From the NCBI RefSeq assembly GCF_000739085.1, contig NZ_CP009110.1, positions 992,001-1,056,000 on the forward strand: a stretch of DNA of 64,000 bases, in the 5' to 3' direction. Made by a program: the position numbers and the translations under genes. The stretch's first letter is position 1. Each line of letters starts with the position of its first letter. Below the pieces are notes generated by a model that was not told where the DNA came from, did not search any database, and saw only the letters and a list, made by a program, of their open reading frames with translations. This document shows, in pieces, positions 34,320-41,248 of this stretch. The DNA is from Amycolatopsis methanolica 239. GTDB lineage: Bacteria; Actinomycetota; Actinomycetes; Mycobacteriales; Pseudonocardiaceae.

Positions 34320-34925
34320 ATGCGTTACACGAACCGGGTCGTTCTGATCACCGGTGCCGGGCAGGGGCTCGGCCGGGCCATGGCACACCGGTTCGCCGAT
34401 GTGTCCGATCCGGAGCAGGTCGACTCCTGGGTCGCGGAGGCGCTGTTCGAGTTCGGGCGGATCGACGTGCTGGTCAACAACGCCGGCGCGATCCGCGACA
34501 ACCGGCTGGAGCGGATGACCGACGACGAGCGGGACGCCGTGCTGAACGTCAGCCTGCGCGGCATGTTCAACTGCAGCCGCGCGGTGTTCCCGGTGATGAA
34601 GCGGCAGGAGTACGGGCGGCTGCTGTCGTTCTCGTCGATGTGCTGGCGCGGCGACTTCGGGCAGGTCAACTACTCCGCGGCGAAGGCAGGCGTGGTGGGG
34701 ATGGCACGCGCGATCGCGCCCGGGCTCATCGCGACCCCGATGCTGGCGTCGATGGGCGAGCGGGCGCGGGCGAAGCGCGCCGCGCGGGTGCCTGCCGGGC
34801 ACATCGGCGGCCCGGAGGACATCGCGGAGGCCGCGGCGTTCCGGTGCTCCGAGGCGGCCGGGTACGTGACCGGGGTCGTGCTCGACGTCGACGGCGGGAT
34901 CGGCATTGGCGGCGCGTTGCGCTGA
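34320..34925 (+). pseudogene. Short-chain dehydrogenase with two in-frame internal deletions
   Basis: The frame is intact for 201 residues but is about 50 shorter than normal SDRs. The start RVVLITGAGQGLGRAMAHRFA jumps straight to DVSDPEQVDSW, losing the second strand and cofactor-specifying segment. Later GVVGMARAIA jumps to PGLIATPMLAS, losing the helix that normally leads to the RVNxVxPG motif. NNAG, SFSSM and the catalytic YSAAK remain. It is therefore probably non-functional although no stop has appeared. GTG 34317 is an alternative start. An intact operator-like repeat precedes it. Confidence 0.65.
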
Positions 34926-35019
34926 TCTCACAGGTGGTTCGCAGCGTCCGCTCATCACGCACCCAGCCGCCGGGACGACAGTCGTTCGCGTAAGGAACTT
35001 CCCGGCGAGAGAAGACGCG

Positions 35020-35700
35020 ATGACTTCCGACGGTTTCCCCACCCCAGGCAGGCCGGCCACCGGTCCGGCCGGGCAGGGCGGAGCGGGCGCCACCGCCGCC
35101 CCCACGGTGACGCCCGCCCCGCCCGCCGATCCGGCGACGGGCCGGCCTGTTGATGATGAGACTGCGGTGCACCGGGCCGTTACGGGTGCTGCCCACGCGC
35201 CTGGTGGCGCTCCGCCCACCGAATCCGCGGCGGGCTGGCCCGCCGATGAGGACACTGCGGTGCACCGGCGGATCCCCGCTGATGCGGCCGATCCCCGCGA
35301 TGGCGGGCAGACTGCCGTGCACCAGGCCGTTCCGGCCGCGCATCCGGCGGTCCCGGGCGGCGCGCCCGGTCGGCCCGTTGATGATGCGACCGCGGTGCAC
35401 CCCGCCGTTCCGGGGGCGGCACAGGCGCCTGGTGGCGTTCCGCCCACCGGCGCCGGTCCCCGCGCTCCCGCGACGTGGGGCGGCACCCCGCCGGGCAAGC
35501 GCACGGGCGGGCGTCAGCTGTCCCTGGGCATCGCGAGCATCGTGGCCGCCGCGGCGCTCGTCGTCGGTGGCAGCGCGGGATTCGTGATCGGCCATTCGAG
35601 CAGTTCCAGCCAGACGCCGCCGGGCATGGGGCAGCTGGACGGCGGCGCCCCGCCCGGCCTGGGCACCGGCTCCGGGCAGGGGCAGACCCAGTCGTCCTGA
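35020..35700 (+). CDS. Membrane protein with repeated TAVH motifs in a Pro/Ala-rich cytoplasmic region
   Basis: The 226-residue protein has a disordered N-terminal two-thirds rich in Pro, Ala and Gly, one membrane helix at about residues 163-187 (LGIASIVAAAALVVGGSAGFVIG) and a short Ser/Gly/Pro-rich end. Four copies of a small motif occur at about 30-residue steps: DETAVHRAV, DTAVHRRIP, QTAVHQAVP and DATAVHPAVP. The Thr after acidic residues could be a phosphorylation or docking site, which is speculation. No known family is recognised. GAGAGAAGACGCG precedes ATG 35020. The next gene follows after 30 bases. Confidence 0.65.
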   Translation: MTSDGFPTPGRPATGPAGQGGAGATAAPTVTPAPPADPATGRPVDDETAVHRAVTGAAHAPGGAPPTESAAGWPADEDTAVHRRIPADAADPRDGGQTAVHQAVPAAHPAVPGGAPGRPVDDATAVHPAVPGAAQAPGGVPPTGAGPRAPATWGGTPPGKRTGGRQLSLGIASIVAAAALVVGGSAGFVIGHSSSSSQTPPGMGQLDGGAPPGLGTGSGQGQTQSS

Positions 35701-35730
35701 TCCGTGGCGGCCCGAGCACTGGAGGTACTC

Positions 35731-36369
35731 ATGGGGCTCCGCACGTTCGTCATCCTGGCCGTGATCGCGGGCTGCCTGATCGCGGCGTTCACCAAGCGGT
35801 CCCGCCGCCCGGGTGAGCTCACCGACGCCGAGGCGCGGGCCAGGCGCTGGGTCGAGCGGCTCGACGGTCAGATCACCGCGCTCGACGCCGGCGCGAACAC
35901 CGCGGCGAAGCAGGCGCTGGCCGACGCGTCCGAACGGCACACCGCCGCCTGGTCGCAGCTGTCGCAGGCCACCACGCCGACGCAAGTCGCGCTCGCCGGG
36001 CAGACCGCGATCGAGGGCCTGCACTACATCCGCGCCGCGCGGACGGCGCTCGGCCTCGACCCGGGGCCCGAGGTGCCCGCGCCCGGCGGGGAGGCGGTGA
36101 CCGCGCCGCAGCGGATGACGGTCGGCGGGCAGGAGCACCACGCCTCGCCCCGCCCCGGGGACGCCACGCTGTACCACTACCCGGGCGGCACGGTGGGCGG
36201 GCGCGCGGTGCCCGCCGGGTGGTACAGCACGCCGTGGTGGAAGACGGCGCTGGTGGCGGGCGCGGCGGGCGTCGGCGGAGCCATCCTGGCCGAGGAACTC
36301 CTCGACGGCTGCCACCACCACGGCGACTTCTTCGGCGGCGGCTTCGACGGCCTCGGCGACTGGTTCTAG
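35731..36369 (+). CDS. Membrane protein with coiled helical middle and His/Gly-rich tail, unknown
   Basis: The 212-residue protein has an N-terminal membrane helix (LRTFVILAVIAGCLIAAF), a soluble helical region with ARRWVERLDGQITALDAGANT and QTAIEGLHYIRAARTAL, then GRAVPAGWYSTPWWKTALVAGAAGVGGAILAEELL (a second hydrophobic segment) and a tail CHHHGDFFGGGFDGLGDWF. The family is not recognised with confidence. GGAGGTACTC precedes ATG 35731. It is in the same direction as the TAVH protein and likely co-transcribed. It converges with the winged-helix gene 20 bases away. Confidence 0.65.
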   Translation: MGLRTFVILAVIAGCLIAAFTKRSRRPGELTDAEARARRWVERLDGQITALDAGANTAAKQALADASERHTAAWSQLSQATTPTQVALAGQTAIEGLHYIRAARTALGLDPGPEVPAPGGEAVTAPQRMTVGGQEHHASPRPGDATLYHYPGGTVGGRAVPAGWYSTPWWKTALVAGAAGVGGAILAEELLDGCHHHGDFFGGGFDGLGDWF

Positions 36370-36389
36370 AAGGCCGCGCCGCGGGTGCG

Positions 36390-37511
36390 TCAGCCCCAGC
36401 TCACCCGCAGATCCGCGAACCCCCGCGCCCGCGCCACGCGTTCGGCCTCCTCTTCCGCCGCCGTCCGCGTGGCGGGCGGCAGGGGGTCGAAGGCGGTGAT
36501 CGCGAAGTCCAGGCGCTTGCGGCCGCTGCCCTTCGTCCGCCACACGCCGGCCACCTCGCCGCCCGCGAGGAGCGCTCCGGGGTTGCCCAGGATCTTCCAG
36601 ACCTCCTTCTGCCGCGCCCGGTCCGGCACCAGCACCGCCCGGTCCCGCGACTGCAGGAACGGGTCCCACGGCGGCAGCAGCCGCGCCAGGTCGGGCGCCG
36701 GCGGGTTCTCCAGCGCGGCCACATCGCCGGAGGACAACCACACCTCGCGCCCCGCGAAGCGCACCGGCGTCAGGTCCTCCGGCCACATCCGCTTCGCGAT
36801 CGCCGTCTTCGTGCCGACGAAATCGGCCGCTTCCTTGGGCGTCGCCGGGCCGTGCAGGTGCAGGTAGTCCCGGACGACGGCCGTCGCTGCCTCAATATCC
36901 GGTGTGGTCCGCATCCGCGGGCGCCCCGCCAGCGGCGCGAGCGCCGTGGGCTGCGCGCCGGCCTCCAGACGCACCCCTCCGTGGATCGCCGCCAGCCGCA
37001 TGAGCTGCTCCAGGATGTGGGTGGCCTGGCAGCCGCGGCACCAGTACGACAACCCGTCCGGGATGATCTTCGTGACGGCCTCGCTCACCGCGCCCTTGGT
37101 CATCACCCGCGTCACGACTTTGCGGATCGCCCGCGCCGCGGTGAACAGGCCGTCCACCGCGCTCATCCCGGCCGCCTCGACCTGCTTGCGCTGCCAGCCC
37201 ATCCGCGCCATCGCGTCGTCCTCGTCGAGCGGGACCAGCGCGGCGGTGACCCGGCCGATCTCGTCCGCGCGGTGGAAGTGCGGCGCGCCGCGGTGCGTCC
37301 ACGCCAGCACGAACCGTGGATCCTCCACAAAGGACTCTTCGGTGACCGGGCCGGGCAGTCTCGCCGCGAGGGCGATCGCCGCCGTGTCCCGCTGAGTGCT
37401 CTGCACGCCGAGGTCGAACACGGCAAGCCCGCCGGGGTCTGCGATGTCGCGGTGCAGACCCTGCGCCGCGATCCGGTGGGCGAGCACCTGCTCGCGGTCG
37501 ACGTCGAGCAT
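36390..37511 (-). CDS. Winged-helix DNA-binding domain protein (AlkZ-related family)
   Basis: The 373-residue protein has the pattern of the HTH_42 winged-helix family: MLDVDREQVLAHRIAAQGL, FDLGVQSTQRDTAAIALAARL, VLAWTHRGAPHFHRADE and a C-terminal WDPFLQSRDRAVLVPD. Relatives include the DNA glycosylase AlkZ, but the exact QxQ catalytic motif is not clearly present (VQSTQ), so glycosylase activity is uncertain. ATG 37511 shares its A with the stop of the DUF3224 gene, so the two are coupled. Confidence 0.8.
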   Translation of the reverse strand: MLDVDREQVLAHRIAAQGLHRDIADPGGLAVFDLGVQSTQRDTAAIALAARLPGPVTEESFVEDPRFVLAWTHRGAPHFHRADEIGRVTAALVPLDEDDAMARMGWQRKQVEAAGMSAVDGLFTAARAIRKVVTRVMTKGAVSEAVTKIIPDGLSYWCRGCQATHILEQLMRLAAIHGGVRLEAGAQPTALAPLAGRPRMRTTPDIEAATAVVRDYLHLHGPATPKEAADFVGTKTAIAKRMWPEDLTPVRFAGREVWLSSGDVAALENPPAPDLARLLPPWDPFLQSRDRAVLVPDRARQKEVWKILGNPGALLAGGEVAGVWRTKGSGRKRLDFAITAFDPLPPATRTAAEEEAERVARARGFADLRVSWG

Positions 37512-37903
37512 CACAGCCGGTGGTCGAAGGTGTAGTTCACGGTCTCGCTCACCCCTCCGATCGTCCCGGTGCCTGACAGCCCGGCCAGCTCACCGGTGCC
37601 CGAGCCCTCGACGACGGTGAACGTGCCCCGGATGCCGTCCGCGCCGTAGGCCACGTCGTGCCGGATGACGAAACTGCCCTTGCGGCCGTCCACGCTGCCC
37701 TCGATCCGCTCGAACCCCGGCGCCGTCTGCGGGCTGCCGGTGTAGCCCTCGCCCGGGTAGTACAGCAGGTAGTCGCAAGCGGATTCGCCCTCGATCAGCC
37801 CGGAGTAGGTGAACGTGGCGTGCGCGTGGGCGTACCGGGGCCCGTCCTCGGGGCCGCTCACGACCTTCTCGTCCCAGGTCCGCATGGTGAAAGTGTTGGT
37901 CAT
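37511..37903 (-). CDS. DUF3224 protein
   Basis: The 130-residue protein begins MTNTFTMRTWDEKVVSG and has strand-rich sequences FTYSGLIEGESACDYLLYY, GSVDGRKGSFVIRHD and GTFTVVEGSGTGELAGLSG. DUF3224 is a small barrel (allene oxide cyclase-like fold) of unknown role. The start is ATG 37903; the longer frame would begin inside the WYL-gene promoter. A weak CAGACT lies seven bases upstream. It is divergent from the WYL regulator across an inverted repeat. Confidence 0.8.
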   Translation of the reverse strand: MTNTFTMRTWDEKVVSGPEDGPRYAHAHATFTYSGLIEGESACDYLLYYPGEGYTGSPQTAPGFERIEGSVDGRKGSFVIRHDVAYGADGIRGTFTVVEGSGTGELAGLSGTGTIGGVSETVNYTFDHRL

Positions 37904-37925
37904 GGCTCCAAGTCTGACCCCCTTG

Positions 37926-37944
37926 CCTGACACCTTCTGTCAGG
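37926..37944. promoter_or_regulatory. Inverted repeat operator between DUF3224 and WYL regulator
   Basis: CCTGACA-CCTTC-TGTCAGG is a perfect 7-base inverted repeat with a 5-base centre. It lies 10 bases upstream of the GATACT -10-like hexamer (37954-37959) of the WYL gene and 22 bases from the DUF3224 start. It is a good candidate for autoregulation. Confidence 0.6.
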
Positions 37945-37965
37945 TTTTCCGGCGATACTGGAGCC

Positions 37966-38931
37966 ATGCGCGCGAGCAGGTTGCTGTCGGTGCTGCTGCT
38001 CCTGCAGAACCGCGGCCGGATGACCGCCGAGGAGCTGGCGGAGGAGCTCGAGGTGTCGGTGCGGACCGTGTACCGGGACATCGAGTCGCTGTCCGCCGCC
38101 GGGGTGCCGGTCTACGCCGAACGCGGCCGGGCGGGCGGCTACCGGTTGCTCGACGGCTACCGCACTCGCCTGACCGGGCTGACCGGGGAGGAGGCGCAGT
38201 CGCTCCCGCTGGCCGGGCTGCCGGACGCGGCCGCCGAGCTGGGCCTTGGCACCGTGCTGACCGCGGCGCAGCTCAAGCTGTACGCCGCGCTGCCGGACGA
38301 GCTGCGCGGTCGCGCGGGCAAGGTCGCCGAGCGGTTCGTGCTCGACGTGCCCGGCTGGTTCCGCGGCATCGAGAGCCTGCCGCACCTGGCCGAGGTGGCC
38401 CAGGCGGTGTGGGATTCGCGGCGTGTTTCCGTCCGGTACCGGCGATGGGACAACAGCGAGACGAACCGGCTGCTGGAGCCGCTGGGGCTGATCCTCAAGG
38501 CCGGGAACTGGTACCTTGCAGCGCACTGCGACGGTGCGACCCGGACCTACCGGGTGTCGCGGATCCTCTCGCTCGAACCCGGCGCCGCGTTCGAGCGCCC
38601 TGCCGGGTTCGACCTCGCCGCCTACTGGCGGGAGTGGTCGGAGCAGTTCGAGCGGCGGATGTACCCGCGGGTCGCCGTCGTCCGGCTTTCCCCGCTGGGC
38701 CGCGAACTCGTACCGTTCTACCTGGGAGCGGTGGGCGCTCGCGCGCTGCGGGAGTGCCGTGCGGTGCCGGACGAAGACGGGTGGTTGCGCGTGGAGTTAC
38801 CGGTGGAACCCGGCGCCCCGGCGCTCGGGGAGCTGTTGCGGTTCGGGCCCGAGCTGCAGGTGCTCGAGCCCGCCGACCTGCGTGACCGGGTGGCGGCGGC
38901 GGTGGGCCGGATGGGTGCGTTCTATGGGTGA
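37966..38931 (+). CDS. YafY-type transcriptional regulator (HTH_11 + WYL domain)
   Basis: The 321-residue protein has an N-terminal winged helix (RLLSVLLLLQNRGRMTAEEL, EVSVRTVYRDIESL, ERGRAGGYRLL) and a WYL domain (VSVRYRRWDN...NWYLAAHCDGATRTYRVSRI) followed by a WCX-like end (RLSPLGRELVPFY). WYL domains sense nucleic acids or nucleotides. ATG 37966 sits six bases after GATACT, so the mRNA is probably leaderless. The HemD-like gene overlaps its 3' end by eight bases, so the two are made together. Confidence 0.88.
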   Translation: MRASRLLSVLLLLQNRGRMTAEELAEELEVSVRTVYRDIESLSAAGVPVYAERGRAGGYRLLDGYRTRLTGLTGEEAQSLPLAGLPDAAAELGLGTVLTAAQLKLYAALPDELRGRAGKVAERFVLDVPGWFRGIESLPHLAEVAQAVWDSRRVSVRYRRWDNSETNRLLEPLGLILKAGNWYLAAHCDGATRTYRVSRILSLEPGAAFERPAGFDLAAYWREWSEQFERRMYPRVAVVRLSPLGRELVPFYLGAVGARALRECRAVPDEDGWLRVELPVEPGAPALGELLRFGPELQVLEPADLRDRVAAAVGRMGAFYG

Positions 38932-39730
38932 CTTGAGCGGAGTCACGATCGGGGTGACCGCGGAGCGGCGGGCCGAGGAGTTCATCGGTGCGCTGGAACG
39001 CAACGGCGCCACGGTGCGGCACGCGCCGTTGATCCACATCGTGCCGCTGCCCGACGACGCCCGGTTGCGCGCCGCGACCGAGGAGGTCCTCGCCGAGCCG
39101 CTGGACGTCCTCGCGGTCACCACCGGCGCCGGATTCGGCGGCTGGATCGAGGCCGCCGAGGGGTGGGGACTGCGCGACGACCTGCTCGCATCGCTGACCA
39201 GGGCGCGGGTGTTCGTCCGCGGACCGAAGGGCAAGGGCGCGGTGCGGGGCGTCGGACTCACCGAGGAGTGGGCCGCGCCCGAGGAGAGCAACCGGCAGCT
39301 GTTCGGGCACCTCCTGGAGGCCGGTGTCGCCGGCGCGCGGCTGGCGGTCCAGCTGCACGGCACGCCGCTGCCCGAGCACACCGCTCCACTGCGCGAGGCC
39401 GGCGCGCGGCTGATCGAGGTGCAGCCGTACCGGTGGGAGTGGCCCGCCGACCTGCACCCGGCGCACGAGCTGCTGGACGGCGTGCTCGACGGCCGGATCG
39501 ACGCGCTGGCGTTCACCAGCGCCCCGGCGAGCGCGAACATGCTGAACCTGGCCCGGGAACGCGGCGCCTACGACGACCTGGTGCGCGCCTTGCGGGGCGA
39601 CGTCGTGTGCGCCTGCGTCGGGCCGGTGACCGCCGCGCCGTTCACCGACGCCGGGGTGCCGACCTTGCAGCCGGAGCGGCAGCGGCTCGGCGCGCTGGTC
39701 AAGCTGCTGGTGGCGGAGCTGGGCACCTAG
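38924..39730 (+). CDS. HemD-like (uroporphyrinogen-III synthase) protein without DNA-binding domain
   Basis: The 268-residue protein closely resembles the N-terminal domain of the nnaR product: GVTAERRAEEFIGALERNGA, IVPLPDDARLRAATEEVL, GFGGWIEAAEGWGLRDD, AFTSAPASANMLNLA and TLQPERQRLGALVK. It ends where the winged helix begins in NnaR. It could be a true uroporphyrinogen-III synthase or a sensor. Placement behind a WYL regulator with an eight-base overlap, rather than with hem genes, favours a sensory or modifying role, but this is inference. It lies only 5 kb from nnaR. Confidence 0.75.
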   Translation: MGDLSGVTIGVTAERRAEEFIGALERNGATVRHAPLIHIVPLPDDARLRAATEEVLAEPLDVLAVTTGAGFGGWIEAAEGWGLRDDLLASLTRARVFVRGPKGKGAVRGVGLTEEWAAPEESNRQLFGHLLEAGVAGARLAVQLHGTPLPEHTAPLREAGARLIEVQPYRWEWPADLHPAHELLDGVLDGRIDALAFTSAPASANMLNLARERGAYDDLVRALRGDVVCACVGPVTAAPFTDAGVPTLQPERQRLGALVKLLVAELGT

Positions 39731-39790
39731 GGGGCGGATTTCGTGGCCGCTCCCGGTGATCAACCGGATGTGCCCCACCCGGCCGCTTCC

Positions 39791-39796
39791 TAGGTT
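39791..39796 (+). promoter_or_regulatory. -10 hexamer of a probable leaderless promoter (lipase gene)
   Basis: TAGGTT is followed by six bases and ATG 39803, the start of the signal peptide frame. This supports 39803 as the original start. Confidence 0.5.
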
Positions 39797-39802
39797 CGGT
39801 GC

Positions 39803-40920
39803 ATGGTCAAACCAAGATCGACAATCCGCCGTCTCGCGCTGCTCACCGCCGCCGCCTTCGCGCTCACCGTGGTCCCGGCGTCGGCCGGGACGGCACTCGC
39901 CCTGCCGGAACCGTCCGGCCCGTCGCCGTCGGCGTCACCGAGTTGCACCTGGTCGACCAGGCCCGCGACCGCGAGCTGATGGCGACGGTGCGTTACCCCG
40001 CCGTCCACGACCGCGGCCCGCGGGCGCCGTTCCTGACGCCCGGCGCCGCCGCCGTGATCGCCGAAGCCGACGCCGCCCGGATCCGCATGGACCCGGCCCG
40101 GCTGGACTACCGCTTCGCCACCAACGCGCGTTCCGGCGCGCCCGTCGCCGCGGGGCACCTGCCCGTCGTGCTCTTCACACCGGGCGCCGAGCAGCCGCGC
40201 GCGCTGGCGACCACGCAGCTGGAGGAGCTCGCGAGCCGGGGCTACGTCACCGTCGCGTTCGACCATCCCGGCGAGACGTCCGTGGTGGAGTTGCCGGACG
40301 GCCGCCTGGTGCACGGCTCGCTGCCGCCGCAGAGCGTCGAGGTCGGCCGCCGGATGATCGCCAGCCGCGTCGCGGACGCCCGGTTCGTCCTCGACCAGCT
40401 CGAAGTCCTAGAGCGGGGCGGCAACCCGGACGTCGGGCGGCGTGCGCTGCCCGCCCGGCCGAGCCGCTCGCTCGACCTGACCCGCGTCGGCATGTTCGGG
40501 CATTCGGCAGGCGGGTTCAGCACGGCCGAGACGATGCTGGCCGACCCGCGGATCGACGCGGGCGCCAACCTGGACGGCAGCATGGCCTACTCGCAGCGCG
40601 ACCAGATCTTCGGGCAGGCCGTCGAGCAGGGTCTGGACCGGCCGTTCCTGCTGATGAGCGCCGGTGACCACAGCGCCGCCACGGACGGGTCCTGGCAGGA
40701 GTTCCTGGACAACCAGCGCGGCCCGATCGAGCAGCGGCACCTGGACGGCGGCGAGCACTTCAGCTACACCGACTACCAGTTCCTGCTGCCCCGGCTGGGC
40801 GTCGATCCGGCGATCACCGCGCCCTGGATCGGCGACGTCGACGCCGCCCACAGCCTGGACTTCCAGCGGACGAGCCTCGTCGAGTTCTTCGGCCGGCGGC
40901 TCTACCGCTGCCAGCGGTAG
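39803..40920 (+). pseudogene. Secreted PAF-acetylhydrolase-like lipase, frameshifted after the signal peptide
   Basis: ATG 39803 opens a frame with a good signal peptide: MVKPRSTIRRLALLTAAAFA then LTVVPASAGTALA. That frame stops at 39977. The mature enzyme continues in another frame from about 39928: VGVTELHLVDQARDRELMATVRYP, LPVVLFTPGAEQPRALATTQ, the nucleophile elbow GHSAGG (about 40499), LMSAGDHSAA and GGEHFSYTDYQ with the likely histidine. One added G near 39928 (CCGTC to CCGGTC) would join both parts as PSPVGVTELHL. Translation from a later start would give a protein with no export signal. The end overlaps the convergent ATL gene by 19 bases. Confidence 0.75.
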
Positions 40921-41189
40921 GTCTTCAGGTTGACCTTCTGACCGTCCGCCAGCACACCTTCGGCCCGGAGCAACTCCAGCTGCCGGTGCACCAGGTGCGG
41001 CGCGGGCGTGCCGTTGGCGCGCAGGATCCGGTGCCACGGCAGGTCCGCCCCGTCCTCGGACAGGATCCGGCCGATCATGCGTGGTGACGGGGCGCCGGCG
41101 ATCGCCGCGATGTCGCCGTAGGTGGCGACCTTGCCCGGCGGCACGGTCGCGACCACCTCGCGCACCCGCTCGTGCAGCTCCTCGTCCAC
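40902..41189 (-). CDS. Alkyltransferase-like protein (ATL, MGMT family)
   Basis: The 95-residue protein matches the C-terminal DNA-binding domain of O6-alkylguanine-DNA alkyltransferase (VPPGKVATYGDIAAIAGAP, RMIGRILSEDG) but reads PWHRI where the enzymes have PCHR. The alkyl-accepting cysteine is thus replaced by tryptophan. ATL proteins bind O6-alkylguanine and hand it to nucleotide excision repair. GTG 41189 follows TAGTTT by six bases. It is divergent from adnA, with opposing -10 elements that share two bases. Confidence 0.92.
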   Translation of the reverse strand: MDEELHERVREVVATVPPGKVATYGDIAAIAGAPSPRMIGRILSEDGADLPWHRILRANGTPAPHLVHRQLELLRAEGVLADGQKVNLKTYRWQR

Positions 41190-41195
41190 GTGACC

Positions 41196-41205
41196 AAACT
41201 ACCGT
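41196..41205. promoter_or_regulatory. Divergent overlapping -10 elements of ATL and adnA
   Basis: On the minus strand TAGTTT (41201-41196) ends six bases before GTG 41189. On the plus strand TACCGT (41200-41205) faces adnA. The two hexamers share the TA at 41200-41201, so only one polymerase can melt the site at a time. Confidence 0.5.
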
Positions 41206-41248
41206 CAAGGTGTGCCGGTCACAGGTTCTGTCGGACGGTCGTGATTCC

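Noticed and set aside
38924..39730. Calling this gene hemD outright
   Set aside because: The sequence is HemD-like but closest in look to the NnaR sensor domain and sits with a WYL regulator. The enzyme role cannot be decided from the window.
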